From NCBI GenBank assembly GCA_023428135.1, contig JAEYZG010000016.1, positions 62,001 through 126,000 on the forward strand: a stretch of 64,000 nucleotides of DNA. Direction: 5' to 3'. The position numbers and the translations under genes are program-made. This stretch comes from Bacteroidota bacterium (GTDB lineage: Bacteria > Bacteroidota > Bacteroidia > Cytophagales > Cytophagaceae). Shown piece by piece: positions 42,348-52,981 of the stretch (the first letter of the stretch is position 1; every line of letters starts with the position of its first letter). The notes beneath the pieces were generated by a model that was given only the letters and a program-made list of their open reading frames with translations, did no database searches and was not told the origin of the DNA.

Positions 42348-45300
42348 ATGAGAATTGATTTTTTACCTAAAATCCAATATACTCTGATGGTAGTATTATT
42401 ATCAGTGTTGGTAGCCTCTTCTTCACATGCTGCTACTTGTAAGTGGATAAGTAATTCAAGTACTGATTGGAACACTGCAGGTAATTGGAGTTCTGGCACA
42501 GTGCCGAATAACTCTGACGCTGTAATTTTTGATAATTCATCTACCGTTAATTGTGTATTACCTTCTACAGGTACAGCTCCTTCGGCGCTTTCAATCACAA
42601 TGGCTACCGGAACTACCATAACAGTTTCAATGGGAAGTCTTACACTTACGGTAGGCAGTGGTGGATTTACTGTTCAGTCTGGTAGCTTCGTAGGGGGGAC
42701 TGCCTCAATCACGATAAACGGTCCATTTTCTCAGACCGGGGGAACTTTTACCGCAACTTCCGGAAGTATGAATGTTAAGAATAATTTTAGTATTTCAGGG
42801 ACGTCAGTTTTTAATCATGGAAATGGTACTTTAAATTTAAATGGTTCTGTTGACCAGTTAATTGCAGTAAACAATACATCTCCGAGTATGCTCAATAATC
42901 TTACTCTGAGTGGCTCAGCTGCGACTATTACAATAGGTTCTGCAATTATACTTAGAAATAACCTAACTATAGGTTCAGGAAAAGTTTTAAATACTTCACT
43001 AAATAACTATTCTATAGACGTAGCTGGCAACTGGACAAATAACGGAACGTTTACTCCTAATAATTCTACAGTTACATTAAATGTATTTGCGGCGAGTACA
43101 AAGACTTTGAATAATGGGACGAGCTCATTTTATAATCTTACAATCAGTCCAACTGCCACCGCTACTCATACCATTACAGGTATTGTAACAGTTAATGGAA
43201 TACTCACTCTTGGTGGAACAGGAACCATTACATTAAATACAGGAGAGATACAGGCCAAAGGAAATATAACGCTTACAAATACTGCGACATCCGGAGGTGG
43301 GTCTGCTACTATAACCCTTAACGGGCCTGCTGCACAGACTATAACCAGTACCTTACCGATAGGTCAATGTAGATTGCCCGGAATTAAGTTAAGCAATTCG
43401 ATTAACCATATACTTCCTGCAAATCTTACGGTAGGAGGCAATTGGACCTATGTTACGGGCAATGTAAATTTTCCTTCCGGGGCTACAGTGATGTTTACAG
43501 GTTCAACTGGTATTGTCACTTCAGAAGCTGTTCCATTTCAAAATGTGAATATCAATGGAACAAGTGTCAGTTTAGGCAGTGCAATGAAAGTAGCTGGTAA
43601 TCTTACCATAAGTTCTGGAAGGACATTAAATACCTCTGCTTCAAATTTTCAGATTGAGGTGGCTGGCAATTGGATTAATTCTGGATCTTTCATTCCAAAT
43701 TCAGGGACAGTAGTCTTCAACGGTACAGCTCAATCAATAAATAATGGAACTAGTAGTAATTTTAACAATGTTCAGTTATCTGCCCCTTCAGGGACTACTA
43801 CGCTTGCAGCTAATGTTAGAGTAATGGGTGACCTTACAATCAGCCCAGGAGAAATACTGGATGTATCAGCTTCTAATTTTCAGTTAAGTGTAGGGGGGAA
43901 TTGGGTAAACGAAGGGACTTTTACTCCAAGGGCTGGTACAGTAATACTGAACGGGTCAACTCAGTCAGTAAACAATGGAAGTAGTAATTTTAACGCATTG
44001 AGATTGTCATCTCCTGCTGGAACTACGAGCCTTGCAGCAAATACAAGATTAAATGGCATTCTAACTATCGACGCAGAAGAGACGTTGGATGCTACTTGGT
44101 CTAATTATCAGCTGAATGTTGCCGGCAACTGGTCAAATAACGGAACGTTTCTGCCCGGAGGCGGATTAGTCGTGCTCAATGGAACAGCACAGAGTATTAG
44201 AAATGCTGATGGTAGTTTTCATGATTTAAAATTATCAGGAACTACTACAACTTTAGTTACTGACATAATCATTAATGGTACCTTGACTATTGATGCAACT
44301 AATAATTTTAATGCGTCAACATTTCAAATAACTGTAGGAGGAAACTGGATAGGAAATGGAATCTTCAATTCCGGAACGAGTCTTGTTCTTTTCAATGGAG
44401 GAACACAAACAATTTCTGGCGCAACTACTCAGTCTTTTTATAAATTACAGTTGAGTAATACCTCTCTTACGCTTAATATTCCAGTCACGGTAACTAACAA
44501 TCTTAACCTAAATCAAGGAATATTATATACACGAAATGGGGCTGCTGTAAATGTATTATTGATGACTGCCGGATCTACAGTAATGGGAGGCTCGCTTTCA
44601 AGCTTTGTTTCAGGACCTATGCAAAAAAGAGGGAATACAGCATTTACTTTTCCCGTAGGTAAGAAAACTACGTCTGCTATGTATCAGCCGATAGGCATTA
44701 CACCTGTATCAGGATTGGCTAGTGATAATTACCAGGTGGAATATTTTAATGCTTCCCCTTCCATCGCTCCTTATTCTTCTTCTATAAAAGATGTGAGCAA
44801 TTGTGAATATTGGAATACCCAAAGGATAGCAGGTTCAGCATCTGTTCAATATACAATAGGTTGGAAGAAGGGGTTCTTTCCCGGAACAACTTGTATGAAA
44901 ATAAATGTTCAACCCATTACAATAGCTGTAAAGGGTGCATCATGGTCGGATGCTGGCAAGGCTTCAACCACTGGTGATAGTTATGACGGAACTGTGACCT
45001 CTTTATCTACATCATCATTCGGAGATGTAACTCTAGGGTATAGATCTTTGCTGATACTGGATACGAGATTAGTAAACGCAGCTTATTATTGGATAGGAAA
45101 TGTGGAAACATTTCAGCCATCTCCTTATTTTAGTGGTTCCGAAGGGTCAACCGGCAGCACCACACAAGTGAGTGATGCCAATAACATTCCAGGAGTAATG
45201 GTTTTTCATCCTACCTATCCTTCTGTAGTAGGTATAAATCTCGGGGTGAGCGATACATACAAAGGGTTGGATTTGCAGTTGACAGTTGATGAATCTTCCA

Positions 45301-45704
45301 ATGTAACAGCAGTTAAAGCTAATCTGGAAGGTACATATAACGATTTGGTAACTGACTTTTACTCAATATCTGGAAATACGGTGACTTTCCGTAAAGAAAA
45401 ACTAGCCGCCCCATCTTTAAATATATCAACGAATCTTCCCGACGGTATTACGTTCAAGATGTCATCTCTTTCAAGTTTCCAAATCACAGTTCCTTCTCCT
45501 GGTTTTACAAGCTACGTGTTAAGGATTTATGATAAATCCAATAGTAATGTCTTCACCAGCTCTAGTCTTACTACAAGTCCTATTGAATGGAATGGGATGA
45601 ATGGAGGAAATCCTTTTCCGGAAGGTCTTTATAAATTTCAGTTGGATATTGTGAGTGCATCAACTACCTATACTTATAACGGACAATTAATTCTTAAATA
45701 TTAA
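42348..45704 (+). CDS. Large secreted repeat protein with CHU_C/FlgD-like C-terminus
   Basis: This protein of about 1118 residues starts at ATG 42348 (ATG 42333 is also possible). A signal peptide ends near SSSHA. The body contains at least six repeats of about 75 residues with a GNW core, such as VAGNWTNNGTFTPNNST, VAGNWINSGSFIPNSGT, VGGNWVNEGTFTPRAGT and VAGNWSNNGTFLPGGGL, each followed by LNGTAQSINNG-like strands. This is a beta-solenoid-like surface protein. A FPVGKKTT domain and a C-terminal part WNGMNGGNPFPEGLYKFQLDIV follow, resembling the T9SS type B/CHU_C or FlgD-like module. It is the first gene of a six-gene operon; the next start overlaps its stop (TAATG). The ligand is unknown. 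Confidence 0.82.
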   Translation: MRIDFLPKIQYTLMVVLLSVLVASSSHAATCKWISNSSTDWNTAGNWSSGTVPNNSDAVIFDNSSTVNCVLPSTGTAPSALSITMATGTTITVSMGSLTLTVGSGGFTVQSGSFVGGTASITINGPFSQTGGTFTATSGSMNVKNNFSISGTSVFNHGNGTLNLNGSVDQLIAVNNTSPSMLNNLTLSGSAATITIGSAIILRNNLTIGSGKVLNTSLNNYSIDVAGNWTNNGTFTPNNSTVTLNVFAASTKTLNNGTSSFYNLTISPTATATHTITGIVTVNGILTLGGTGTITLNTGEIQAKGNITLTNTATSGGGSATITLNGPAAQTITSTLPIGQCRLPGIKLSNSINHILPANLTVGGNWTYVTGNVNFPSGATVMFTGSTGIVTSEAVPFQNVNINGTSVSLGSAMKVAGNLTISSGRTLNTSASNFQIEVAGNWINSGSFIPNSGTVVFNGTAQSINNGTSSNFNNVQLSAPSGTTTLAANVRVMGDLTISPGEILDVSASNFQLSVGGNWVNEGTFTPRAGTVILNGSTQSVNNGSSNFNALRLSSPAGTTSLAANTRLNGILTIDAEETLDATWSNYQLNVAGNWSNNGTFLPGGGLVVLNGTAQSIRNADGSFHDLKLSGTTTTLVTDIIINGTLTIDATNNFNASTFQITVGGNWIGNGIFNSGTSLVLFNGGTQTISGATTQSFYKLQLSNTSLTLNIPVTVTNNLNLNQGILYTRNGAAVNVLLMTAGSTVMGGSLSSFVSGPMQKRGNTAFTFPVGKKTTSAMYQPIGITPVSGLASDNYQVEYFNASPSIAPYSSSIKDVSNCEYWNTQRIAGSASVQYTIGWKKGFFPGTTCMKINVQPITIAVKGASWSDAGKASTTGDSYDGTVTSLSTSSFGDVTLGYRSLLILDTRLVNAAYYWIGNVETFQPSPYFSGSEGSTGSTTQVSDANNIPGVMVFHPTYPSVVGINLGVSDTYKGLDLQLTVDESSNVTAVKANLEGTYNDLVTDFYSISGNTVTFRKEKLAAPSLNISTNLPDGITFKMSSLSSFQITVPSPGFTSYVLRIYDKSNSNVFTSSSLTTSPIEWNGMNGGNPFPEGLYKFQLDIVSASTTYTYNGQLILKY

Positions 45705-46255
45705 TGAGCATCAGAGGTATCTTAATTCTGACGTCAATAACTGCAATTATAGTAGCAGCATTGGTATGGACACGCCTTTCAGTTCCCAAATTAGCCTATA
45801 TTAAATCGGCAAGAGTGGTTGAAAATTATGCAGGTATGAAAGAAGCGCAAATCTTGTATAAAGAAAAGATGAATAAGTGGAAGGAAAATGTAGATACTTT
45901 GCAACAAGACTATCAGAAGACAATCAACAAATACAACAGTGAGTTTTCGGGCTTGTCTAAAAAAGAAAGAGCAGAGAGGGAGGACCTGTTAAAGAAACAG
46001 GAGATGAATATTCGTCAGTATGTATCAGTATTAGACGAAAAGGCTAAAGAAGAAGATCTGAAAATGACAGAAGGTGTAATCAACCAGATTAATAGTTATA
46101 TCAAAGAATATGGTGAAAAGCACGGCTATGATCTGATTTTGGGAGTTACAATGGACGGTAGTGTGCTGTATGGTAAAGATGCGATTGATGTAACTGATGA
46201 AGTTTTAAAAGGATTAAATGAGAATTATAAAAAAGGTTCTGTAAAATCAGAATAA
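45704..46255 (+). CDS. Membrane-anchored Skp/OmpH-like periplasmic chaperone
   Basis: This 183-residue protein has one N-terminal hydrophobic helix (residues 5-23) that probably acts as an anchor or signal. The Skp/OmpH pattern follows: AYIKSARVVENYAGMKEAQ at the start of the mature part, then a long coiled coil rich in Lys, Glu and Gln (about 50-125), and a closing strand region YGEKHGYDLILGVTMDGSVLYG with the DVTDEVLKGLN helix typical of the family's end. Skp holds unfolded outer-membrane proteins in the periplasm. Finding a dedicated copy inside an operon of very large exported proteins suggests that it helps them cross the periplasm. It is coupled by overlaps of one base on each side (TAATG). 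Confidence 0.82.
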   Translation: MSIRGILILTSITAIIVAALVWTRLSVPKLAYIKSARVVENYAGMKEAQILYKEKMNKWKENVDTLQQDYQKTINKYNSEFSGLSKKERAEREDLLKKQEMNIRQYVSVLDEKAKEEDLKMTEGVINQINSYIKEYGEKHGYDLILGVTMDGSVLYGKDAIDVTDEVLKGLNENYKKGSVKSE

Positions 46256-46890
46256 TGAGAATCACAAATTTAATTTCCTGTTTGTGTCTTTTCCTGCTAT
46301 TCTCCTGTGGCAAGAAAGAGATTAAAGAGCCTTTGGAATATACAAAGTGGCTGGCTGATCCTGAGAATAATCTTGTTCAGACTCGATATATCAATGGAAT
46401 AAAAATATCGGTAAAATATCTGCCACCTGAATACCTGGCTTATATTGAATGTAAGGACAAGGAGAATGTAAACAAGTTAGTAAAAGATAGTCTGGTTAGA
46501 TACTATGAGGAAAGTAAAACCTTTGTGCTGAATATAGGACCGGATGAAAGGAAAGGTCAGCCCTCAGGTGATATAATGATGTCAAATATTTCTCATTATC
46601 AGGATTACAAAGGTAGGAATTTTACCATGAATTTTGAGATGCAGGATTATATAAGTCTTGAGATTCCGGGAGCATCATATGCTCCTGTGCTTTGTAATCT
46701 TGAGAATGTTTATGGCCTGGATAAATCCAGAAATATATTTGTTGTTTTTGCTGATAAGGAAAAGAAGGGAAAGTTGAATGTTTCGAAAGAGCTTGATTTT
46801 GTTTTTGATGATGAGATCTTCGGTACGGGAAGAAGTCATTTTGTGTTTAATAAAAAAGATTTAAACGATATACCACATTTTATTTTTTGA
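46255..46890 (+). CDS. Lipoprotein, unknown role
   Basis: This 211-residue protein has a lipobox LLFSC (C18) after a hydrophobic signal, so it is predicted to be lipid-anchored; the residues after the Cys are GKKE. The mature part is mixed alpha/beta with no family I recognise: YTKWLADPENNLVQTR, IKISVKYLPPEYLAYIE, and a strand-rich end FVFNKKDLNDIPHF. Its start overlaps the Skp-like gene stop. Small lipoproteins in Rhs-type operons may act in outer-membrane assembly, but nothing here proves that. Confidence 0.75.
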   Translation: MRITNLISCLCLFLLFSCGKKEIKEPLEYTKWLADPENNLVQTRYINGIKISVKYLPPEYLAYIECKDKENVNKLVKDSLVRYYEESKTFVLNIGPDERKGQPSGDIMMSNISHYQDYKGRNFTMNFEMQDYISLEIPGASYAPVLCNLENVYGLDKSRNIFVVFADKEKKGKLNVSKELDFVFDDEIFGTGRSHFVFNKKDLNDIPHFIF

Positions 46891-46893
46891 GAT

Positions 46894-49800
46894 ATGAGTC
46901 CATTTAAGTTTAAGGTATTAAAGTTTGTATCAGTTTACCTGATCATTAATATTTTTGCAGAAATTTTATTCCCGACAGTGGCCTTCGCTCTTACTTCTGG
47001 ACCTGCACAACCAGAATTTTCAAGTTTTGAGCCAATAGCTACGACTAACATGGTAAATGAATTTACCGGTGATTTTACATACAATCTTCCTGTAATCAAC
47101 GTTCCTGGGCCTAATGGAAGCGGTTATGCAGCTTCTCTTTCTTACCATAGTGGTGGAACTATGGAAGAGGAGGCTTCATGGGTGGGATACGGATGGACTT
47201 TAAACCCAGGTGCTATCAACAGAGGAAAAAATGGATTGCCAGATGATTATAATGGAGAACCAATATTGCATTCCAATAAAGTTCCTAAAAATTGGACAGC
47301 AAGTACTGGTGCGAGACTTGGTTTGGAGTTCTTTAGTGCAGATCTGGTGTCCGTGGGGGGGGTATCTGTAGGAGGTGCAGTTAGATATAATAATTATAAA
47401 GGGTTTGGTACAAGCCTTAATATCGGAGTTTCTGCTTACGAAGGGCTTGCAAGCGTTAATTATTCCGTAAGTGGCGAAGATGGTCATAGCTTTTCTGCAG
47501 ATATTAATCCGGCTGCCCTTGTTGCTGGCCTTGCAAGAGAGAAAAATAAAAAGGTTCAGAAGGGCTTGATATATAACAAGCAATATAAATCTAAAACAAA
47601 GAAACAATACATTGCGACGGCGGCTTTAAAAAAGATGGCTTCCTTAAACTATGGAAGTCAGTATGGAATCCTTTCACTATTTGGAGTCAATGATACAAGA
47701 ACCTATACTGTCTCCAATTATAACGGAATGTCAGTGAATATTGCATTTGGGCTTGCAGGGACTCCAACCCCTCTTGAATGGGGATTCGAAGTTGGGCTTA
47801 ACGGAAGTTATAGTGAGCAAACTTCTCCTCAAGGTTATGATAGAATAGGCTATGGGTATATGTATTTAAAGAATTGGAATTCTTCTGGTTCAGTTGACTT
47901 CCGTCAGGCAGACTATCGTGTGGAGAAAGAGACTCCGTTTAACAAAAGAGATAAATTCCTTCCTATTCCTTATTGTTCCCCAGATCAGTTTACAGTTACT
48001 GGAGAAGGAATAGGAGGTGGTTTTAGATTGTATAATAGTTCTCTGGGGCATGTTAAACCAACGCAAGTTTTGTCTACTACCAGTATGAGCAATGTAGGTC
48101 TTGATATTAATGTGGGGGCGGAGTTTGGTGCTGGTTTCAATGTAGGGGCAGGGGAGCATACTTTGAAATCATCTGATTGGAAAGATGAAAAAGATGGAAA
48201 TACTAAAGAGTATAAATTTTCTTCAGCGAATGATGAGCAATGTTTCTTTCGGTTTTCAGGTGATTTAGGTGGAAATGTAGAGTTCTCAGATAACGATGAT
48301 GCGTATCAGGCTAGTATGCTAAGAGAGATTAATGTACCTGGTGTAAAGAGGTATAATCCCTGGGTAGATCAGACTAAAATTTATAAGAATTTAAATGGAC
48401 GTCCAGGAAGATCCTCTTATATAGGTTATCATACCAATAATGATATGATACAGTCTCAACCTAGAGTGACTGCCAATGGTGGAAGCATCTACTACAAATC
48501 TTATACTCAGGAAGATCCAAATATTAATGGAAACACAGATATATATAGCTCGACAATTCCTGGCAGATATGACGTTGAAGATGTTAGGGAGTATGTTAAC
48601 ACAGCCTCCAGAACTGCACTGCAGGATCGCATAGGCGAAATAGCTACATACAATGCAGATGGAAACAGGTATGTATATGGACTGCCTATTTATGCAGCCT
48701 TTGAAAAAAGTCTTTCGGTAAGTGTAAAAGAACCTTACAGTAATATGCCCACTGTCAATAATAATTATATAGTTTATAAGGGAATTACAGGAAATACAGA
48801 GGTAGGAGAGGTAAGTCCATCTGCATATGCAACCTCTTTTCTACTCACACAAATTACTACACCGGATTATATAGACAGGAACTTTGACGGACCTACCCCT
48901 GATGACTTCGGAGGTTGGACAAAATTCAATTACAGGAGGTTATATGGAAATGTAGATAAATCTTCTGTCACCGGATGGTTCAAGTGGCGTTTCCCATACA
49001 ATGGCCTTGCATATGAAAGGCATGAGCTTTGCGATCCAAGGGATGATATGGGTGCATTTACTTCGGGATATAAGGAAATGTATTTGATGAAGAGTATTGA
49101 AACCAAATCTCATGTTGCTTATTTTATTACCAATAAGACTAATCTGACTGTTGTGGATGCGAATGGAAATTCAGTAAATCTCAAGGGATCGCTGATTGAC
49201 AGAAAAGATGGTTTCGGAGCTACGCTTGATGATGCTCAAGCAGCAATGAACTCAACGTCTCAGAATAATAGTCAGAAACAGGAGCGCCTTGAAAAAATTA
49301 TATTATATGCTAAAAATGAAAATAATAAGATTTCGGGTAAACCATTAAAAATTGTTCATTTTGAGTATTATGATGATGGAACAGATTATAATTCAAGTAA
49401 AGTACTTTGCAAAGATCTTCTCAATAGTGATAAGGTCTATTCAAATAATAAAAATGCAGGAAAACTTACGCTTCGTAAAGTCTGGTTTGAACATGAGGGA
49501 GTAGTAAGCAGTAAAATAACTCCTTATGAATTTAAATATGAGTATAAAAAATCTACAGATTCAGATTTTCAATCTTTAGATTTGAAATCAAAATACTCAT
49601 CCATTATTGCTTATGGAGACAATTTTGAAGGAAAAGAAAACCCTGATTATAACATATATAATATCGATAACTGGGGACAGTATTGTCCTAATGGAGCAAC
49701 GCGACATAAGTATATGAAAAATTGGGTAAATCAGGCAAAACCAGACCCAACGTTTGATCCAGCAGTATGGCAGTTAAAAGTTATAAAATTACCATCAGGA

Positions 49801-52800
49801 GGAGAAATTCTGATTCAATACGAACAGCATGATTACAATTTTGTCCAGGATCAGCCAGCATTGGCAATGGTAAGTCTCATAAACAGCAACAAAACAGTTG
49901 GCTCCAAAGACGAAAAAGGTTCTGAAAGTTCTATTAATAAATATTACTTAAATCTCAATGATATAGACATTGACCAGGACGAAAATAATATAGTAGATGA
50001 TACAGAACTTAATGCTTTGGCTTCCAGAATTAATACTTATCTTGAAAATGGCAATAAAAAGATATATTTCAAATTTTTGTACACATTAATTGGAGATATA
50101 TATCCTGAAATTACCGGATGTGGTGTTGATTATATTTCTGGATATATGAATGCTACGGCTACTGCGGACTTGACTAATAAGGGAATATATATATCATTTT
50201 CTGGCAACAATAGTTACAAGTTACCAAGGCAGGTTTGTAAGGATTTTGTTACCAGAACAAAATCTGGTCTAAATATTACTACAGATTGCAATGAGGCTAG
50301 GGATGCTATTGGGGCTGCTGCTAACCTTGAAGATCAAATGAATATAGTCAGAGGATTGATCAATCGCTTATCAACCGATTTCACAGGTGGTTCTAATAAT
50401 TGTAAGTCCATGTCTCTGGAAAATTCTTATATAAGGATTCCGTTATTGAAGGCTAAGAAAGGTGGAGGTATCAGAGTCAAAAGGTTATTGATGTTTGATA
50501 AAGGTCTGGAACCAGGACAGAACGGAGATGAAACTTTGATTGGCACCGAATACTTTTATGTGAATGAGGATGGTACCAGTAGTGGTGTTGCTTCTAATGA
50601 ACCTCCGAGTACCAGAGAAGAGAACGCACTTGTTAATTTTCTTGACAAGAGAGCGACTCAAAGCTTGTATTCGAAAATTGTAAGTGGAAAAGATAAGGAT
50701 AATTTTGAAGGACCAATTGGTGAAGAACTTTTACCACCTGCTTCAATAGGCTATTCGAGAATAGTTTCTCAAAATATACATACTGGAAAATCAGGAACTG
50801 GGTTTAAGGTCTCGGAATATTATACTACATGGGATTATCCTTTAAGTAAAGGAGTTTACAATACGGAGATAGATGAAGCAAAAGATTATCTGCCACTTCC
50901 GGCTATTTGGGTGAATCTGAACACTAATAATAAATGGGTTACTCAGGGTTATAGTTTTGTTTTGAACTCTATGAATGGTCAACTGGAGAGGATAGCTTCC
51001 TATATAGGAAATTATATGCCTGGAGAAAACATGGATACTTATACCAAGAGTTACGAAGAAGTGCATGAGTATTTCACCCCTGGGGAGAAAGTCCCTGTGT
51101 TGGATGAAAATGGAAATATAGATTACCAGTACATGGGTAAGGAAATGGATGTGACGATGGAATCAAGATCTTTAGAAGATATACAATCAGATGGAAGTGT
51201 TCAGATAGATGCAGGGACAGGGATAGCTCTTTTTATACCTCTTTTTCAGTTCAGTATCTTTCCTTATCTCGCATATAATGAGAAGAAGTTGAGAGCGCAT
51301 GTAACCAATAAAATAACGAGATATCCATGCATACTGAAAAAAACTACCACCACAAGAGATGGAATAGTACATATAGAAGAGAACAAAGTGTTTAATAAGT
51401 TTACTGGTGATCCTATTGCCAAAGTTATAACAGACGGTTATGATGGTCTGGTGCTGGATCCAAACAGTTCTGATAAACACAATGGGTCTTATACAAATTA
51501 TACCATTCCTGCGAGTTACGTTTATAAACAATTGGGGCAGAAGGCAACCAATGAACGTTTTAAAAAAGAATATAACAGTAGCTCGATTGCATTGACTTCC
51601 GTGGGTAACGGAGCTTACTCATTCAATATACCTTCCTCAGATAGTGATTTGTTAGGTAAAAAATTGATTGATGGAGATCTTGTAAGGTTAAAAGGTGGTT
51701 CTTTAGATGGCCTGTTTTACATCAGTGGATATACCGGGACCTTAGTAAATCTTAAAGCACTATCCATGATAAATGTGGGTTCAGGCTCTTTTACAGAGCT
51801 TGAAGTAATCAACAGTGGCTATACCAATCAGTTGAATTTAGATGCAGGAACCATTACTACGTATGGAACAGACTATTCCAATGATGCCCTTCCTCCGTCA
51901 CCAATAAATGTTAGTGGGAATATTGTATCTCAGAAAACATTTGTAAATGGAATCAGCTCCACAGCAAAAACTTATTCAGATCTTTGGAGCAATGAATCAA
52001 TATTGAGTGATTATGGCATTACTCCTGGAAGTAACATGGAGTATGAGACAGGAGAAAGAGGTAAGTGGAGATTCATGGAAAATTATGTATTTAGAATTTC
52101 TTCGGTAAAAGATGCCGTAACAGGATCAAACAGGGTTTATTCCGCTTCAGGTACTGCATATATCGGTGGATTCAATTATTCATCTCCTTCTTCTAATACA
52201 TCGAATTACTATAGCGGTTGGATAAGAACCAATAAAGTAAATAGTTATTCTCCTCATGGCAACGCTCTTGAAGAACAAGACGCATTGGGGATATATTCAT
52301 CAGCAAGATTTGGCTATAATGAAAATGTACCTGTGCTGATTGCGAAGAATGCTCCTTATTCATCTGTCCTATTTACAGGATTTGAAGATGAAGGGGCTGC
52401 AGTAAATACAACCGCTCATTCAGGTAGCTATTCGAAATTGCTGGCCTCCAATAGTGAGTTCACAGTGGGGAATATTCAGATAGACATTAAAGATGGTAAT
52501 GGTAATCCCGATAGATCTATTAACTCAAAAGGAGTATCAGTAAAGTTTTGGATCAAACAACAGAATGATATTAATGATGATATTAATAATTCATTTCAGT
52601 GCATTGTACAGAATAATGCATTAAATGTATTTGCATCCAAACTTAACAAAATAGCACGTGTAGGGGAGTGGACTCTTTGTGAAGCAAAATTTGCGAATCT
52701 GACTTTTGACCCATATTCGGCACTTACCATAAAACTCAAGAATACGGGTAAAGCTCAGGTTTGGGTTGATGATGTAAGGGTTCAGCCAGTTGAGGCCCAG

Positions 52801-52980
52801 ATGGTTTGTTATGTGTATGATAGGAAAAATCTTCGCCTTCTGACTTCATTCGATGATCAGCACTTTGGCTTGTACTATCAATATAACGGAGAAGGTAAGT
52901 TACTGAGAAAGCTTGTAGAAACAGAGCGTGGATTAAAAACTATTCAGGAAACACAATACAATACTAAAACTATTGAATGA
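46894..52980 (+). CDS. Large Rhs-partner protein (SpvB/Rhs N-terminal-like)
   Basis: This is a 2028-residue protein with an N-terminal hydrophobic signal (residues 8-33). The start of the mature part, FTGDFTYNLPVINVPGPNG, then YHSGGTMEEEASWVGYGWTLNP, is the pattern of the N-terminal region of Rhs/TcdB-like proteins in Bacteroidota. Long beta-rich parts with YD-repeat-like phrases follow (about 700-1000: YRRLYGNVDKSS, FEYYDDGTDYNSSKV). The C-terminal part contains a CBM-like jelly roll (KFWIKQQND, WTLCEAKFANLTF, QVWVDDVRVQPVEAQ) and ends VCYVYDRKNLRLLTSFDDQH, then YYQYNGEGKLLRKLVETERG, i.e. Rhs-like repeats without a core. It may form part of a shell with the giant downstream protein. The gene starts 3 bp after the lipoprotein stop. 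Confidence 0.8.
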   Translation: MSPFKFKVLKFVSVYLIINIFAEILFPTVAFALTSGPAQPEFSSFEPIATTNMVNEFTGDFTYNLPVINVPGPNGSGYAASLSYHSGGTMEEEASWVGYGWTLNPGAINRGKNGLPDDYNGEPILHSNKVPKNWTASTGARLGLEFFSADLVSVGGVSVGGAVRYNNYKGFGTSLNIGVSAYEGLASVNYSVSGEDGHSFSADINPAALVAGLAREKNKKVQKGLIYNKQYKSKTKKQYIATAALKKMASLNYGSQYGILSLFGVNDTRTYTVSNYNGMSVNIAFGLAGTPTPLEWGFEVGLNGSYSEQTSPQGYDRIGYGYMYLKNWNSSGSVDFRQADYRVEKETPFNKRDKFLPIPYCSPDQFTVTGEGIGGGFRLYNSSLGHVKPTQVLSTTSMSNVGLDINVGAEFGAGFNVGAGEHTLKSSDWKDEKDGNTKEYKFSSANDEQCFFRFSGDLGGNVEFSDNDDAYQASMLREINVPGVKRYNPWVDQTKIYKNLNGRPGRSSYIGYHTNNDMIQSQPRVTANGGSIYYKSYTQEDPNINGNTDIYSSTIPGRYDVEDVREYVNTASRTALQDRIGEIATYNADGNRYVYGLPIYAAFEKSLSVSVKEPYSNMPTVNNNYIVYKGITGNTEVGEVSPSAYATSFLLTQITTPDYIDRNFDGPTPDDFGGWTKFNYRRLYGNVDKSSVTGWFKWRFPYNGLAYERHELCDPRDDMGAFTSGYKEMYLMKSIETKSHVAYFITNKTNLTVVDANGNSVNLKGSLIDRKDGFGATLDDAQAAMNSTSQNNSQKQERLEKIILYAKNENNKISGKPLKIVHFEYYDDGTDYNSSKVLCKDLLNSDKVYSNNKNAGKLTLRKVWFEHEGVVSSKITPYEFKYEYKKSTDSDFQSLDLKSKYSSIIAYGDNFEGKENPDYNIYNIDNWGQYCPNGATRHKYMKNWVNQAKPDPTFDPAVWQLKVIKLPSGGEILIQYEQHDYNFVQDQPALAMVSLINSNKTVGSKDEKGSESSINKYYLNLNDIDIDQDENNIVDDTELNALASRINTYLENGNKKIYFKFLYTLIGDIYPEITGCGVDYISGYMNATATADLTNKGIYISFSGNNSYKLPRQVCKDFVTRTKSGLNITTDCNEARDAIGAAANLEDQMNIVRGLINRLSTDFTGGSNNCKSMSLENSYIRIPLLKAKKGGGIRVKRLLMFDKGLEPGQNGDETLIGTEYFYVNEDGTSSGVASNEPPSTREENALVNFLDKRATQSLYSKIVSGKDKDNFEGPIGEELLPPASIGYSRIVSQNIHTGKSGTGFKVSEYYTTWDYPLSKGVYNTEIDEAKDYLPLPAIWVNLNTNNKWVTQGYSFVLNSMNGQLERIASYIGNYMPGENMDTYTKSYEEVHEYFTPGEKVPVLDENGNIDYQYMGKEMDVTMESRSLEDIQSDGSVQIDAGTGIALFIPLFQFSIFPYLAYNEKKLRAHVTNKITRYPCILKKTTTTRDGIVHIEENKVFNKFTGDPIAKVITDGYDGLVLDPNSSDKHNGSYTNYTIPASYVYKQLGQKATNERFKKEYNSSSIALTSVGNGAYSFNIPSSDSDLLGKKLIDGDLVRLKGGSLDGLFYISGYTGTLVNLKALSMINVGSGSFTELEVINSGYTNQLNLDAGTITTYGTDYSNDALPPSPINVSGNIVSQKTFVNGISSTAKTYSDLWSNESILSDYGITPGSNMEYETGERGKWRFMENYVFRISSVKDAVTGSNRVYSASGTAYIGGFNYSSPSSNTSNYYSGWIRTNKVNSYSPHGNALEEQDALGIYSSARFGYNENVPVLIAKNAPYSSVLFTGFEDEGAAVNTTAHSGSYSKLLASNSEFTVGNIQIDIKDGNGNPDRSINSKGVSVKFWIKQQNDINDDINNSFQCIVQNNALNVFASKLNKIARVGEWTLCEAKFANLTFDPYSALTIKLKNTGKAQVWVDDVRVQPVEAQMVCYVYDRKNLRLLTSFDDQHFGLYYQYNGEGKLLRKLVETERGLKTIQETQYNTKTIE

Positions 52981-52981
52981 G

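Noticed and set aside
47200..47607. 135-residue minus-strand frame inside the 2028-residue gene
   Set aside because: Shadow of a strong plus-strand gene. The translation has no domain pattern and many Cys, Ile and Phe residues typical of antisense frames.
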